64,000 bases of DNA, taken from the NCBI GenBank assembly GCA_963942565.1, contig OZ012694.1, positions 35,434,950-35,498,949 on the forward strand, given 5' to 3'. The notes beneath the pieces were generated by a model that saw nothing but the letters and a program-made list of their open reading frames with translations, was not told the DNA's origin and did no database searches. The translations under genes were made by a program, and so were the position numbers. Positions 1 to 12,602 of the stretch are shown here, in pieces. Numbering within the stretch: position 1 is the first letter of the stretch; each line of letters begins with the position of its first letter. The stretch comes from Maea johnstoni (lineage: Eukaryota; Annelida; Polychaeta; Spionida; Magelonidae).

Positions 1-760
1 CCCTGGCGCATGGGCACTCATCTGAAAGTTTTCCTCAACTTTATAAAAAAAACATGTTTAGTTAGATATTCATAAATATCAAACAGCTAGATATGCAAAA
101 AGGTTTCAGAAAATTAGTGTTTTTTGGCTCTCTGGGAACGTCCAGTGCTCCATAACACTATCATCAGCAGTTTTTGCTGTCAGATTTTTTTAATCCATGT
201 TTTCTGTTATTTTGTTTTCCCCTGAGTTAGGATCTTCACAGTTATATTGATTATATCAGTCTCACTGGCTCCTAAATATAGTAAATATGGACCCATAAGG
301 AGCTACCTGCTTGATGTATCTATTCACAGCTCCCTGCAATTTGGATTACTTGTAAAAGATCTAACAAAAGGCTTCTCTTTTTCGGTGAGACTATTGTTTT
401 CTATGCGTTTCTGGGTAACATCTCATGGGTAAACTTAACCGCCTAATGCAAAACATCAAACAAGCTCAAGAGACCTTCTGTTAGGAACGCTGCCCTTCAT
501 AGGGAATGGTGCATGAAATTCCTCTGGGTCTGCACACATTATTATTTGCCTGTTCACAAGGACCACCTGTAGCAAAACCTCAATTTATTTTCTGTATTAA
601 ATTTCACCTCTTTATAGAAATCATCTACATCTAATCAACCATTTTTTTTTGTATCTCAGGGGTTCATATATTAACTAGTGTATTCTGAGCTTGTGGCACC
701 CATCACATATAAACAGACGAGAGGGCATATATTCATTACCTCATGATTTGCCTTTTGTTA
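1..760. other. AT-rich non-coding sequence, no gene seen
   Basis: I see no exon-like reading frame, repeat array or RNA gene here. The only open frame (247-432) lacks recognisable protein character. It is probably intron or 5' flank of the KDM3 gene that appears further downstream. Confidence 0.5.
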
Positions 761-1041
761 TTATTTTTACTATTATTATTATTATTGTTATTACTATTAT
801 TATTATTATTATCATTATTATTATTATTATTATTGCTATTATTATTGCTATTATTATTGCTATTATTATTATTATTATTACTATTATTATTATTATTATT
901 TATATTATTATTATTATTATTATTACTATTATTATTATTATCATCATCATCATGATTATCATTATTGTTGTTATCATTATCATCATTATAAGTATTATTA
1001 CCATTATTTTTGTCCTCTGCATCTTCCCATTAGTATTGTTA

Positions 1042-1072
<31 letters not shown>
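761..1072. repeat. (ATT)n microsatellite, interrupted
   Basis: A long ATT/TTA tract with ATC, GTT and GCT interruptions. It resumes at 1487-1540, on the other side of a hAT-like MITE. Open frames of poly-Leu, poly-Ile and poly-Asn in this stretch are artefacts of the repeat. Confidence 0.95.
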
Positions 1073-1074
<2 letters not shown>

Positions 1075-1486
1075 GGGCTGTGCTCATCAGCCATTTTTTT
1101 GCGATCCGATTAATTGCCTAATTTTTCTCTGTCGATTTTCTCGATTCGATTCTGTCGCGCGCGGTAGTGCTTGGAAAAGTGTGGTGGGGGCCGGACCAGC
1201 ACCATGTAAAATACATTGCGTGGACCTCTTCACACTTTTCCAAGTACTACCGCGCGCGATAGTATCTATCGTAGTGTAGTTTCAATGGCGTCCGTCTGTG
1301 GCCGGCTCAGCACCGCGGTCTTTTTAAAGAATAGGGTAGGCTCTTTTGTATTTTGTGGGTAGGGAAAACAATGGAGGTAGGGGGGGGGGGTCGTATCGAG
1401 TTTGGCAATCGATGTCCTCTCATGTTGAACATCGATCTTACGACTTTGCTGATCCATCGATGTCGTGCTTATCGAGCCCAGCCCTA
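1073..1486. mobile_element. Non-autonomous hAT-like MITE, 414 bp
   Basis: The left end reads TAGGGCTGTGCTC. The right end, read inward on the other strand, is TAGGGCTGGGCTCGAT, so the terminal inverted repeats match well. Both flanks read ATTATTAT, as expected for an 8 bp hAT target duplication, but they lie inside an (ATT)n tract and so are weak proof. Inside is a second inverted repeat: 1155-1183 pairs with 1231-1259 at 28 of 29 positions and has CG-rich outer ends (TCGCGCGCGGTAGT). There is no coding capacity. The YARNG-type terminus fits hAT; the family name is inference. Confidence 0.75.
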
Positions 1487-1540
1487 ATTATTATTATTAT
1501 TATTATCATCATCATCATCATCATCATCATCATCGTTATT
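1487..1540. repeat. (ATT)n/(ATC)n microsatellite
   Basis: The right-hand continuation of the ATT tract, grading into ATC repeats. The MITE appears to have inserted into a pre-existing microsatellite, or the tract expanded from its target duplication. Confidence 0.9.
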
Positions 1541-1869
1541 TTCTTGCATCTGGCTCCTTATAAAATGTGAACCATCTCATAATACTGGGCCATATAAACA
1601 GATGTGGAGAGTGCCTTGAACCTGCTCACTCTGATTTCCCCATGCATGGAATGTCATTGACACACATACTTGCTGATAGCTAATACCGCTCATACAGTAA
1701 CCACAATAACAGGAACCCCAGCCCTAATGCATGTAATGAAGTTGGTTAATGGAAGTGAACAACACAATGCAGGCATCACAACTGCTGGGTAGTAATGGAC
1801 AGATCTGTCAGCGTGACATTATAATGTGTGTTATTATTCGGACATTACTGCCTTGTAGTTCCTGACTTC

Positions 1870-2660
1870 CAGCAATGTGATATTTAACACTTTCATGCTG
1901 ATTGCTCTTGTAATGACATGGTGGTAAATGAATTAACCCATTCAATCCAGGGGTGGCGTACCTTATTATTAGGAATGTCTAACTGTGTACAACCTTTCTT
2001 GAAGAGCAGTACATGAATTAACCCATTCAATCCAGGGGTGGCGTACCTTATTATTAGGAATGTCTAAGTGTGTACAACCTTTCTTGAAGAGCAGTGTTAT
2101 TTGCATAACTTGTATGCTGTTTGGTTCCGTGATGACATAGTGGTGAATGAATTAGCACAATCAATCCTGAGGTGGTGTACCTTGTTATTAGGAATGACAA
2201 AGTGTGCACCACTTTTCTTCAGCAATGTTATTTGCAAAACCTCCATGCTATTTAGTCCTGTAATGACATAGTAGTGAACGGATTAAAACCTGTTCAATAC
2301 AAGGTGATGTACCTCAACATTAGGAATGTCAAAATGTGTACCTACTTTCTTCAGCAATGTTATGCTGTATGGTCCTGTACTGACATAGTGGTGAACGGAT
2401 TATAACTCCTTCATTGCGTTGTTGATGTACCTTAATAGTAGGAATGTCAAAATGTTTACCTCTTTTCTTCAGCAATGTTATATCCCACATGTCCATGCTG
2501 TTAGCACTAGGTAGTAATGATATGGTGGAAAATGAATCAGCTTCTTTGAACCCTGAGGTGTGACTGAGACAGTGTTGACCACTTTCTCCAGCAATGCTAA
2601 ATTTAAAAGTTCCAAGCTGTTGGCTCTTGTGGTAGATGAATTAATTAACCTCCTTGAAAA
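1870..2660. repeat. Degenerate tandem array, about 125-130 bp unit, about six copies
   Basis: Each unit has the same ordered landmarks: TTATTTGCA, a CATGCTGT-like word, TAATGACATAGTGGT, GAATTAAC with CAATC, GTACCTTATTATTAGGAATG, then TTTCTTCAGCAATG. Copies diverge progressively rightward. The block 1931-2010 is also duplicated almost exactly at 2014-2094. No coding potential is evident. Confidence 0.85.
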
Positions 2661-3203
2661 CTCAAGAGGTGTGTTGTCTTATAAGAAATATCACAGAGAC
2701 AGCAAATGATATAGGCAATTGTAGACCTTTTTTCTGAGGAACACTCATTTGTGGTAAATATTCCTCATACTAGTAAATGTTTTCACTATATTTGCATGTT
2801 TAAGAACAGACTATACGGTTACATCAACTTGAAGAGCTCATGTTTTATCTGGTGCAGAAAGGGTCATCCAAGAATGTGGTTAATCAAGTGTTGTTGGTAG
2901 TATTGTCTGGTGACAAGGGTCAGCCAGTGCAGCTTGCTACCAGCAGGGTTTTGAGTAGCAGCACAGCAAGGGTCTGTCTGGGTACTGCTGCAGGAAGAAA
3001 GGGATGGGTACGGACCACTGCCCGGGTCACTGTGTCTCCATGCCTGGTTGACTGCTAGCTCTATTATATAGGGGAATCATCAAGACAGGGCCCCTCTCTG
3101 TGGAATATTCACTGATACCTTACACAGGGCCCTTCCCTATGGAATTTACTGATACCTTAGACAGTGCCCTTCTCTGTGGACTTTTCTGGTACCTAAAACA
3201 TCT
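2661..3203. other. Non-coding sequence, no gene seen
   Basis: Mostly unique sequence with two or three short related phrases containing ACAGGGCCC or ACAGTGCCC (3080-3180). The 72-codon open frame at 2840-3058 has no splice sites or homology that I recognise. Confidence 0.4.
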
Positions 3204-3612
3204 AAGACATTTATTGCCTGGTGTTACTGGTTCCCCTCTCTCAGAGTCTTATGGATAGTTTTTTGGCTACCCTGCTTTGAGGGTGTTTGTAAGGTGTGCA
3301 GCATTTATTGCCTGGTATTACTGGTTCCCCTCTCTCAGAGTCTTATGGATAGTTTTTTGGCTACCCTGCTTTGAGGGTGTTTGTAAGGTGTGCAGCATTT
3401 ATTGCCTGGTATTACTGGTTCCCCTCTCTCAGAGTCTTATGGATAGTTTTTTGGCTACCCTGCTTTGAGGGTGTTTGTAAGGTGTGCAGCATTTATTGCC
3501 TGGTGTTACTGGTTCCCCTCTCTCAGAGTCTTATGGATAGTTTTTTGGCTACCCTGCTTTGAGGGTGTTTGTAAGGTGTGCAGCATTTATTGCCTGGTAT
3601 TACTGGTACTAT
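3204..3612. repeat. Minisatellite, 94 bp unit, about 4.3 copies
   Basis: The unit runs from CATTTATTGCCTGGT through TTTTTTGGCTACCC to AAGGTGTGCAG. It recurs with an exact 94 bp spacing (for example 3277 and 3371) and almost no divergence, so it was recently amplified or homogenised. A duplicated 63-residue open frame inside it is just the repeat read twice. Confidence 0.95.
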
Positions 3613-4099
3613 GGGGAAATGGCCAGAGGGCTTAGCGCCAAGTACCATGTTAGGATACCAGTGTTAATCCCCTGCTGCCCCAGCACAATAGAATTGCCAG
3701 CATCTTATTAGAGTGAGATTCTGTCTGTGGACATTAGGATGTGCCATCCACTCGTTATGGAACATAAACTGCATTAAGGCTGAAATGGCTTTTATGTCTG
3801 CTGGTTCTTGATCCCCTCCCCCCTCTCTCTCTCTCTCTCTCTGCCTTTATTCCTGCAGTGCCTAGATGCCAAGGTGCCCTGCTGGCTAATGTCGGCTTAG
3901 ATTTCAATGCAGTCTGCAAACCTAGACAACCTTTGAAAGGATGGTAGGCAATTATCATCTGAAGCATTGAAGACATCGATTTTCTGGTTGCTTTGAAGTT
4001 GGTTACATAGGTGTCAGTATTGATAATTGTGATAATATTACTATGATGTTTATTTTATCAATAATTTTATCAATGATAGTAGTAACAATGATAATGATG
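3613..4099. other. Non-coding sequence with short (CT)n tract
   Basis: Contains a CT/TC run at about 3818-3842. I see no exon here. Confidence 0.4.
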
Positions 4100-4134
4100 G
4101 TAATAATGATACTACTACCACTACTACTACTAAT

Positions 4135-4177
<43 letters not shown>

Positions 4178-4440
4178 GCTACTACTACTACTTCTACTAC
4201 TACTTCTACTACTACTTCTACTTCTACTTCTACTTCTACTTCTACTACTGCTACTTATACTACTACTAATCATAATAATAATGATAACAACTGTAATATT
4301 AATGGTGATGTAGATGATGATGATAATGATAGTGATGATGATCTAGGTAATAATGAAAATGATAATGAATAGTGGTAATGATAATGATAACAATCATAAT
4401 GATAACTTAAGAATGATGGTGATGATGCTAGTAAAATGCT
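4100..4440. repeat. (ACT)n / (AAT, GAT)n compound microsatellite
   Basis: A tract of ACT units changes to ACTTCT units and then to degenerate AAT/GAT repeats. Poly-Thr reading frames here are artefacts. Confidence 0.9.
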
Positions 4441-4490
4441 TGGGAAATAGCAATATCAACAACAATTGCAATGAGTGTATTAATGGTCCA

Positions 4491-4820
4491 GGGCTCGACA
4501 TTGGTGCTTGCCCCATTGCCCCGGGCAAGTAGAATTTGTAAATTATAGCTGTGGGGCAAGTGAAAACTGCATCTTGCTTGCCCCACTGGGAAAGAACATT
4601 TTGTATCTTTCAGGTTTACTTTTGAGAATGTGTGCAAGTTTTGTGGTCTGCCATCCAAGCTTGTCCTAGAAAATATGCTTTCACATGCCAGAACCAAAAT
4701 ATTATAAAATTATTATATACAATTTTTCAAGGGCAAGTGAAAGTTGGAGTTGGGCAAGTGAAAATTGAATCTCACTTGCCCTACGGGGCAAGTTGCTGCA
4801 AAAGTTAACGTCGTGCCCTG
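4491..4820. mobile_element. hAT-like MITE, 330 bp, with GGGCAAG motifs
   Basis: It is flanked by exact 7 bp direct repeats TGGTCCA (4484-4490 and 4821-4827). Left end GGGCTCGACATT; right end, read inward, CAGGGCACGACGTTAAC, so the ends are imperfect inverted repeats. Several GGGCAAG or CTTGCCC words lie near both ends as subterminal repeats, a pattern typical of hAT elements. A diverged relative lies at 21194-21420. It is non-coding. Confidence 0.65.
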
Positions 4821-4827
4821 TGGTCCA

Positions 4828-5467
4828 TTTAAAAAACAATGAAAAATACATATATGAAAGGCTTCCTGAATGTAGTGTTTCTAAGGTATGGACTGGCAAG
4901 AACTGGCACTGCTCTCAATATCAAGTATTTCTTGGGTCATCTGTAAGGGCAGTTATTTACAGTGACAGGCTAGGAGCTGTTAGTGAATTCCGCTGTATCC
5001 TCTTACACAATATCAAGATCCCATTAATCTTCCTCAGAGCTGAAACCCCAGGGTGTAGAACTGACCCAGTCGTACATTGCTAGGCATACTGTGAATAATG
5101 GATGATATCCTTGGCTTCAGCATTATAAAGATGCTAAAGCTGGTCTGTGCCATGCTTCTATGCTGTAGACCTTGATAGTAGAGCCCTGCATTCAAATTGA
5201 TTAATGTACACTCTTATTTTCTTGTCGAGGGTTTGAAGTTCTGCCAAGCAAATCAATTAGACATTTATTTCTGGGATACTAATTCATGCAGGCTATTGGA
5301 TAATCAGTGTAGGAAGTTTATGTAATAACTTAATACATAGCATGTATGGTGAACTCCCACATCTTCCTGTAGGTGTCATGCTTTTCATGATATGAAGCTA
5401 AGACTGCAGGCAATCTATTTGATATCAACTGCTTTAAAGCATAAGCACTATACTACCTTATACCTTT
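4828..5467. other. Non-coding sequence, no gene seen
   Basis: The open frame at 4793-5083 starts inside the MITE end and shows no family resemblance. No other structure was noted. Confidence 0.4.
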
Positions 5468-5481
5468 TCACACACACACAG

Positions 5482-5543
<62 letters not shown>

Positions 5544-5557
5544 GCACACACACAGAC
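5468..5557. repeat. (CA)n microsatellite
   Basis: A nearly pure CA tract with a few GA/GC interruptions at its ends. Confidence 0.95.
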
Positions 5558-6215
5558 ACCTACCCACCCCCTGGATTAATCCGTCCCTGTTTCTTCTCTG
5601 TCCCCGTAATCGTCCAGAGAGAAACTCTTGGCAGTTCTCCATTGATTACCTCACTACAGCACATGTCTTACTGGCAGCCTATCTATTCCCACACGTTGGC
5701 CTTCTTGCAGGAAATGAGAATAGCAATGCCATGATATATACTACATAGCCTGCCTCCCAGGCCAGGCCAAGCTCTGAATTGTCATCCTTTAAATGGATAG
5801 ATAGCACTGCAGTATGCTAAAATGGCTAGTTGAGAATCTTAATGCATATACTTACAGCTCTTGTGGCAATTGTATGAACTTATTATTACAATAGTAATAA
5901 TCTCAAGAATTATTTCCTTTTTGTGCAGATAATCATGATTTTATGCTGTTTCTTATACATATTTCTTTTGTCTTTTCAGGTATGTTGATTTTCTACTCTT
6001 GATGATGCCAGGTTGGTAAGTCGTAATGGAAACAGATCAATATTAGAAGTAATCCCAAATCAAATATAGCTGGAAATACCAAGGAACTCATAGCACAAGT
6101 AGGAATTTATAGGACGAGTCATTTTAAGACGAGTCATTTTAGGACATGTCATCTTAAGTTCCACAGATGAAATTTTCAGTTGTTGGCATTTCCTGATGAC
6201 ATTAGTGAGTGAGAA
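5558..6215. other. Non-coding sequence, no gene seen
   Basis: Unique sequence apart from three adjacent copies of a roughly 15 bp word, GACGAGTCATTTTA, at about 6113-6155. Confidence 0.4.
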
Positions 6216-6219
6216 TCCT

Positions 6220-7862
6220 TCAGGGGTAGTGAGCCTCTGGGGGTGTGTTGCATGGTGTAAGATAGCCGAGTGTGAGGCAGTTACGGTGACAGTATGCGGA
6301 GATGCTAAGGTGACTGGGACACAACAGCAGGGGGGAGGTACATGGTGTAAGATATAGCAGTGTCAGGTAGGTTAACCTCTGGGGATATGTTACATGAGGT
6401 AAGATAAAAGCAGTGTCAGACAGGTATGGTGATGGTACCCACTACCCAGAGATGCTGAGGTGACTGGGACACAGAGCAGGGGAGGGGGGGGGGGGGGGGT
6501 CGGTACATGGTGTAAGATATAGCAGTGTCAGGCAGGTTTAATAGCGTCTGGGGTGCGTTAGGTGAGGTAAGATAGTGGAGCTCAGGCAGGTATGGTGACA
6601 ATACCCAGAGATGCTGAGGTGACTGGGACACAGAGCAGGAGGGGGAGGGGGTCGGTACATGGTGTAAGATATAGCAGTGTCTGACAGGTTAGCGTCTGGG
6701 GGTGCGTTACATGAGGTAAGATAGAGGAGTGTCAGGCAGGTTAGCGTCTGGGGGTGCGTTACATGAGGTAAGATAGAGGAGTGTCAGGCTGGTATGGTGA
6801 CAGTACCCAGAGATGCTCAGGTGACTGGGGTGGAGTATTAGGCAGGTGAGTCCCTGGGAGTGTGTTACACGGTGTAAGATAGAGGAGCTCAGGCAGGTAT
6901 GGTGACAGTACCCAGAGATGCTCAGGTGACTGGGGTGGAGTATTAGGCAGGTGAGTCCCTGGGAGTGTGTTACACGGTGTAAGATAGAGGAGCTCAGGCA
7001 GGTATGGTGACAGTACCCAGAGATGCTCAGGTGACTGGGGTGGAGTATTAGGCAGGTGAGTCCCTGGGAGTGTGTTACACGGTGTAAGATAGAGGAGCTC
7101 AGGCAGGTATGGTGACAGTACCCAGAGATGCTGAGGTGACTGGGGGTGGAGTATTAGGCAGGTGAGTCCCTGGGAGTGTGTTACACGGTGTAAGATAGAG
7201 GAGCTCAGGCAGGTATGGTGACAGTACCCAGAGATGCTGAGGTGACTGGGGGTGGAGTATTAGGCAGGTGAGTCCCTGGGAGTGTGTTACACGGTGTAAG
7301 ATAGAGGAGCTCAGGCAGGTATGGTGACAGTACCCAGAGATGCTGAGGTGACTGGGGGTGGAGTATTAGGCAGGTGAGTCCCTGGGAGTGTGTTACACGG
7401 TGTAAGATAGAGGAGCTCAGGCAGGTATGGTGACAGTACCCAGAGATGCTGAGGTGACTGGGGGTGGAGTATTAGGCAGGTGAGTCCCTGGGAGTGTGTT
7501 ACATGGTGTAACACAGAGGAGCTCAGGCAGGTATGGTGACAATACCCAGAGATGCTGAGGTGACTGGGGGTGGAGTATTAGGCAGGTGAGTCCCTGGGAG
7601 TGTGTTACACGGTGTAAGATAGAGGAGCTCAGGCAGGTATGGTGACAGTACCCAGAGATGCTCAGGTGACTGGGGTGGAGTATTAGGCAGGTGAGTCCCT
7701 GGGAGTGTGTTACACGGTGTAAGATAGAGGAGCTCAGGCAGGTATGGTGACAGTACCCAGAGATGCTCAGGTGACTGGGGTGGAGTATTAGGCAGGTGAG
7801 TCCCTGGGAGTGTGTTACATGGTGTAAGATAGAGGAGCTCAGGCAGGTATGGTGACAGTATC
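6220..7862. repeat. Minisatellite, 105/106 bp unit, about 15 copies
   Basis: The unit includes GGTATGGTGACAGTACCC, AGAGATGCT, GGTGACTGGGG, GGAGTATTAGGCAGGTGAG, CCCTGGGAGTGTGTTACA and GGTGTAAGATAGAGGAG. The left third is diverged and irregular; 6790-7862 is very regular. Two unit types occur: GCTCAG with GGGGTGG (105 bp) and GCTGAG with GGGGGTGG (106 bp), arranged in blocks. A G-run of about 19 lies near 6482-6500. Because 105 is a multiple of three, long minus-strand frames stay open across units. I treat these as artefacts. Confidence 0.95.
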
Positions 7863-8600
7863 CACTGCGGCAACTGGGAACACTGAGCTGTTATTATCCT
7901 CTCCATCATTCTCGGCCAGCTAGGGCAATAATATAGGGGAAGTTCTAGGGTAGATTTCTCTACCATGATCCTCTGGCACTTCACTGGGGAAGTGATATCT
8001 TACAGCAAGGGGAAGTTTTAAGCTACATTTCTCTACCATCATTCTCTGGCGCTCTTCTAAGAAGGGATGAGTTGATGGCTCGGCATCTGGGCCAGCTATG
8101 GCTACCAGCATCACTACTCACCTTTTTGCATGCATGTCTTTATCATCATCATCATCATCATCATCATCACCCCCTTAACTGGTACTCAGACTTATCTTGT
8201 TTTTCGTCTGATGTGTCTGACATTGGTGCCGAGGGCACTGGTGGATGAGATTGTTGACTTGTTCCTCACCATGGCAACAGTTGTTGACGAGGGCGACTCA
8301 CAAGAATGTGAGGTGTTTGCGCATCTGACCCGCCTCCCAAATCAATTATCCCCGCCTGCAAATCTAGGCACTCTGAGCAAACCCTTGGCCAGCCCGGGTT
8401 GACACTGACTGATTGTGCAGGCCGCTACCCAACCGTGACTAGGTACGGTTATTTTTGAAAGGCGCAAGAGCTATTTGAGAAAGGAAGATTGAGGTGTCAG
8501 GTGTGCTTTTATATAAAGGGTCAAAGGTTTGAAAGGTCAGGAATTAGGCATGTGTAGGCCATGTTGTGAGTTGCAAGCCAGGGACTCCGTTTCAAGCTTA
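7863..8600. other. Non-coding sequence with (CAT)n and a short duplication
   Basis: A CAT tract lies at about 8141-8169. A roughly 50 bp phrase ending TTTCTCTACCAT is present twice (near 7930 and 8000). No exon was recognised. Confidence 0.4.
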
Positions 8601-8836
8601 GGTTGAAAGAAAAATTGTTTGTTTCCTGTAACCCTACCCTTACAAGTTTTCTGCAAAAAAAACCCTACCCTTGAGTCTTTTCGGCAAGTCCAATTACAAA
8701 TCAACATAAAACATGCATGAAACACACCTTTTTTCCCCCAAAAATAAGATGAAATGATAAAAAAAGTTACTGACCTACCTAGCCAACCTATATTTATCAG
8801 ACCGTTACAGGAAACAAACAGTTTCTTTTTTAGGCC
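8601..8836. mobile_element. GGCC-ended MITE family, copy 1 (236 bp)
   Basis: The left end reads GGTTGAAAGAAAAATTGTTT. The right end, read inward, is GGCCTAAAAAAGAAACTGTT. Both continue as TGTTTCCTGTAAC, giving inverted repeats of about 30 bp. Internal CTACCC and CCTACCTAGCC words match the other copies at 12603-12833 and 58459-58585. GGCC ends next to TTA suggest PIF/Harbinger, but no exact 3 bp target duplication is visible. Confidence 0.75.
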
Positions 8837-8984
8837 ATAGTTATGTAGAGTATCCTGACAGTTGCAGTAGTTGCGGTAATGGTACCAAGATTCTTATATT
8901 ATAAGGAGCCTCCTATTAGGCAATGCTGGCTCTGTTGTCCAATTAAAAAAATGTTTTCTTAATATGCATTGATGTACTATCATA

Positions 8985-9222
<238 letters not shown>

Positions 9223-9617
9223 TAAAGGAAACCAATGACATTAGTGGTTGAATGGCAGAGGGACAAACTGGTCACAGGGTCTAGTTCAAAGGTTACATAA
9301 TAGTCTGGAAGTTGGAACCAAGTACTCCTGGTCATTTGTTTACTATGGCAGCTCAGATTTCCTAACTGGACATGGGTAGGGTCAGTAAGAATAACATACG
9401 GAAGTTGTGGAAGTGAGAGTCACAGCTGAGTTTAATGTTAATCCTCTCTTGAGGAGTTAATAGAGTGGGCACGCCCAGAGGTGCCCCTATACACTTAGTC
9501 CGAACAGGCATGGCTTATATCAACATGACCTACTGACAATTCTATATGCTTTACAATGGAGTCACTGAAAGGCTACATATATCCTAATCCCCTAGACAAT
9601 GTGAGATATGTCTAAAA

Positions 9618-10635
<1,018 letters not shown>

Positions 10636-11065
10636 GGGGTTGTGTCACCTCTGGCAGTAACTTCACGCTCTTAAGGGGGCTTCTGTTTGTGTCATCAGAT
10701 TATTTATAAAAGAGCTATTGTGGCTGTGTTGCTGTATCTGGCTGTAACTTCACGCTTTATTAAGGGGGCCTTTTGTTTGTGTCATTAGGATATAATTCAA
10801 GATGCTATTGTGATGAGCTTTGACATGTGTGTGTTGCTTGTGGCTGTGTTGCTGTATCTGACAGTAACTTCACACATTATTAAGGGGGCCTTTTGTTTGT
10901 GTCATTAGGATATAATTCAACAGAGCTATTGTGACGAGTTTGACACTTGTGTTATTGTGGCTGTGTTGCTGTATCTGACAGTAACTGTATCTGACAGTAA
11001 CTTCACACTTTAATTAGGGGTCCTTTTGTTGATGTCATTAGGATGTAATTAAAGAGAGCTATTGT
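10636..11065. repeat. Tandem array, about 115-125 bp unit, 4-5 copies
   Basis: Units share TGTTGCTGTATCTG, CAGTAACTTCACGC, TTAAGGGGGCCTTTTGTT, GTGTCATTAGGATATAATTCA and GAGCTATTGTGATGAG. Lengths vary and one unit carries an internal duplication of CTGTATCTGACAGTAA. Confidence 0.9.
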
Positions 11066-11936
11066 GATGAGTTTGCCTAGTATTTGTGTTGGTGTTGATG
11101 GTGTCTCCTTAGAGCAGGGGTATTATAAAACAAGCTCACATTACTGCTTCAGTGAAGGAAAATTAACACTTTCTTGCCCAGCTGTCATTTCATCCCTCTT
11201 TCTAGTAGTACATAGATTTCTAAACTGATGTAGATATTTCCATTTTATAAATGTATTCTCTTCCAACTAAAAGTTGTTCTAGCTTACACTAAGCTGTTAT
11301 AGATATTTTCTGTTTTGTGAAGATACTTTCTTCTAAGTTCTAACTGCCTCATTTCTAGCTTACTCTAAGCTGTTCTAAGTTATTTTGTGAAGATATTCTC
11401 TTTTAAATGCCCTCTTACTATCGTTTTTTCGTGGAATAGCTCTATTACAGACTAGGACAATTCTTGGATGCTTGACTTAGTCTATGAAAATTCTCAGTAC
11501 ATCCACTTACCTGCTTGGGTTACTGGGTAAAACCAAAGGTTTATGATAGTAGAACATGTTACCAGAGAGGTACATTATCTATTTATACCTCTGATGATGG
11601 TACTTACATTTGAGGTTTGACATTTTACAATCTCACTAGTCTTGACTAGTAGGACTAGTGCTATTGTCAGATCCTGTGTTAATATTTATTTGAGAGAAAG
11701 CCAGGAGCTCTGGTAGTGAGAGAGATAGTCGCAGAGGCCTGGAGCTGTCTTTTAGACGGTGACATCTGGTGAATCTTGAGGGAACTAATGTTGCTAGGTA
11801 ACGCGCCGCACAGTGCACCGCAGCCAGCGGTAGGGCTGGGAGTGTCTGTGTGTGATCTAGGCACCAGGCTTATCCTATTCATGTTCCCTGTGAAGTGTTG
11901 CCTGCATCTATGACACTTAAACAATAGTGTTAGGAA
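11066..11936. other. Non-coding sequence, no gene seen
   Basis: Unique sequence with some short repeated phrases (AGCTTACTCTAAGCTGTT near 11282 and 11357). Open frames on the minus strand at 11636-11924 have no family match that I recognise. Confidence 0.4.
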
Positions 11937-12151
11937 TTAACCCTTCCAATGCTGAGGCTACTTTTGTCCAGAGCACAAGGACACAAAAAGATTTTTGAAA
12001 AACATTTAAACCCTGCCATGTTGGCATCCATATGATAGCTCTTACTGAGTGCTCTCTGATGAGTACCCATGTGCCAGGGCTTCATTCATTTTTCAGGTTT
12101 TTTGTATCATTTTATATTGGCCAAATTAGCCACCAGAAGCAAAAGGGTTAA
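11937..12151 (+). mobile_element. TTAA-flanked MITE family 1, copy (piggyBac-like ends)
   Basis: It starts TTAACCCTTCCAATGCTGAGG and ends with CACCAGAAGCAAAAGGGTTAA, so TTAA-CCCTT ends are inverted. The conserved interior contains CAAGGACACAAA, AACCCTGCCATG, GAGTACCCATGTGCCAGGG and TGTATTGGCCAAATTAGCCACC. At least a dozen copies lie in this window. The TTAA target with CCCTT terminus is the piggyBac signature; no transposase is present. Confidence 0.85.
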
Positions 12152-12336
12152 TTTCAAGGTGAATTGTTAGATGGGGTTTGATAAACGTTTCCTCATCAAA
12201 TATTTTACCAGAGATGCTCTGATTGGTTAGGTTTCACCAAAATAGTCTGAACCTTCTAGTGTGCATCGGGCATGAAGGGTTTATACAGGACAGGATCTGT
12301 GTCAGGATGATGATATACAGTACATATGAAATAGCA

Positions 12337-12430
12337 TTAACCCTTGCATGCCTGGAGATCCTTTCTATAGAATTTATCTTTTTAATGGACAGGCAGCTCT
12401 TGTTTTGGCTGTATGTAGCCTAAAGATTAA
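12337..12430 (+). mobile_element. TTAA MITE family 2, 5' part only
   Basis: Begins TTAACCCTTGCATGCCTGGA, matching the family 2 start. The rest is too diverged to delimit and the right end is uncertain. Confidence 0.5.
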
Positions 12431-12602
12431 AACTTTTAAACCATGTGAGGATATTTGTTGCTAGCAAAGAAGTGATGCCAATAAAAGAATTATAAATGAA
12501 TCTGTAAAGAATGTCTTGTTAATCGTATTGAGGCAGGTAGGTTGGTAGTATTAATTTCACTGTAGCGCTCAGTGCCCTCAGAGCTTATTTTGCTTGTGCT
12601 TA

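Noticed and set aside
691-1113. Long hydrophobic or poly-Asn reading frames on both strands
   Set aside because: They are translations of an (ATT)n microsatellite; the same applies at 15784-16225, 30020-30409, 51740-52186 and 61797-62369.
3277-3562. Two identical 63-residue open frames
   Set aside because: The same 94 bp minisatellite read twice.
5392-5748. 118-codon frame with Thr-His run
   Set aside because: Most of it is a (CA)n tract; flanks show no domain.
6416-7984. Proline/leucine-rich minus-strand frames with 35-residue repeats
   Set aside because: The 105 bp minisatellite is a multiple of three, so frames stay open by chance. There are no splice or start signals and the frame breaks where units are 106 bp.
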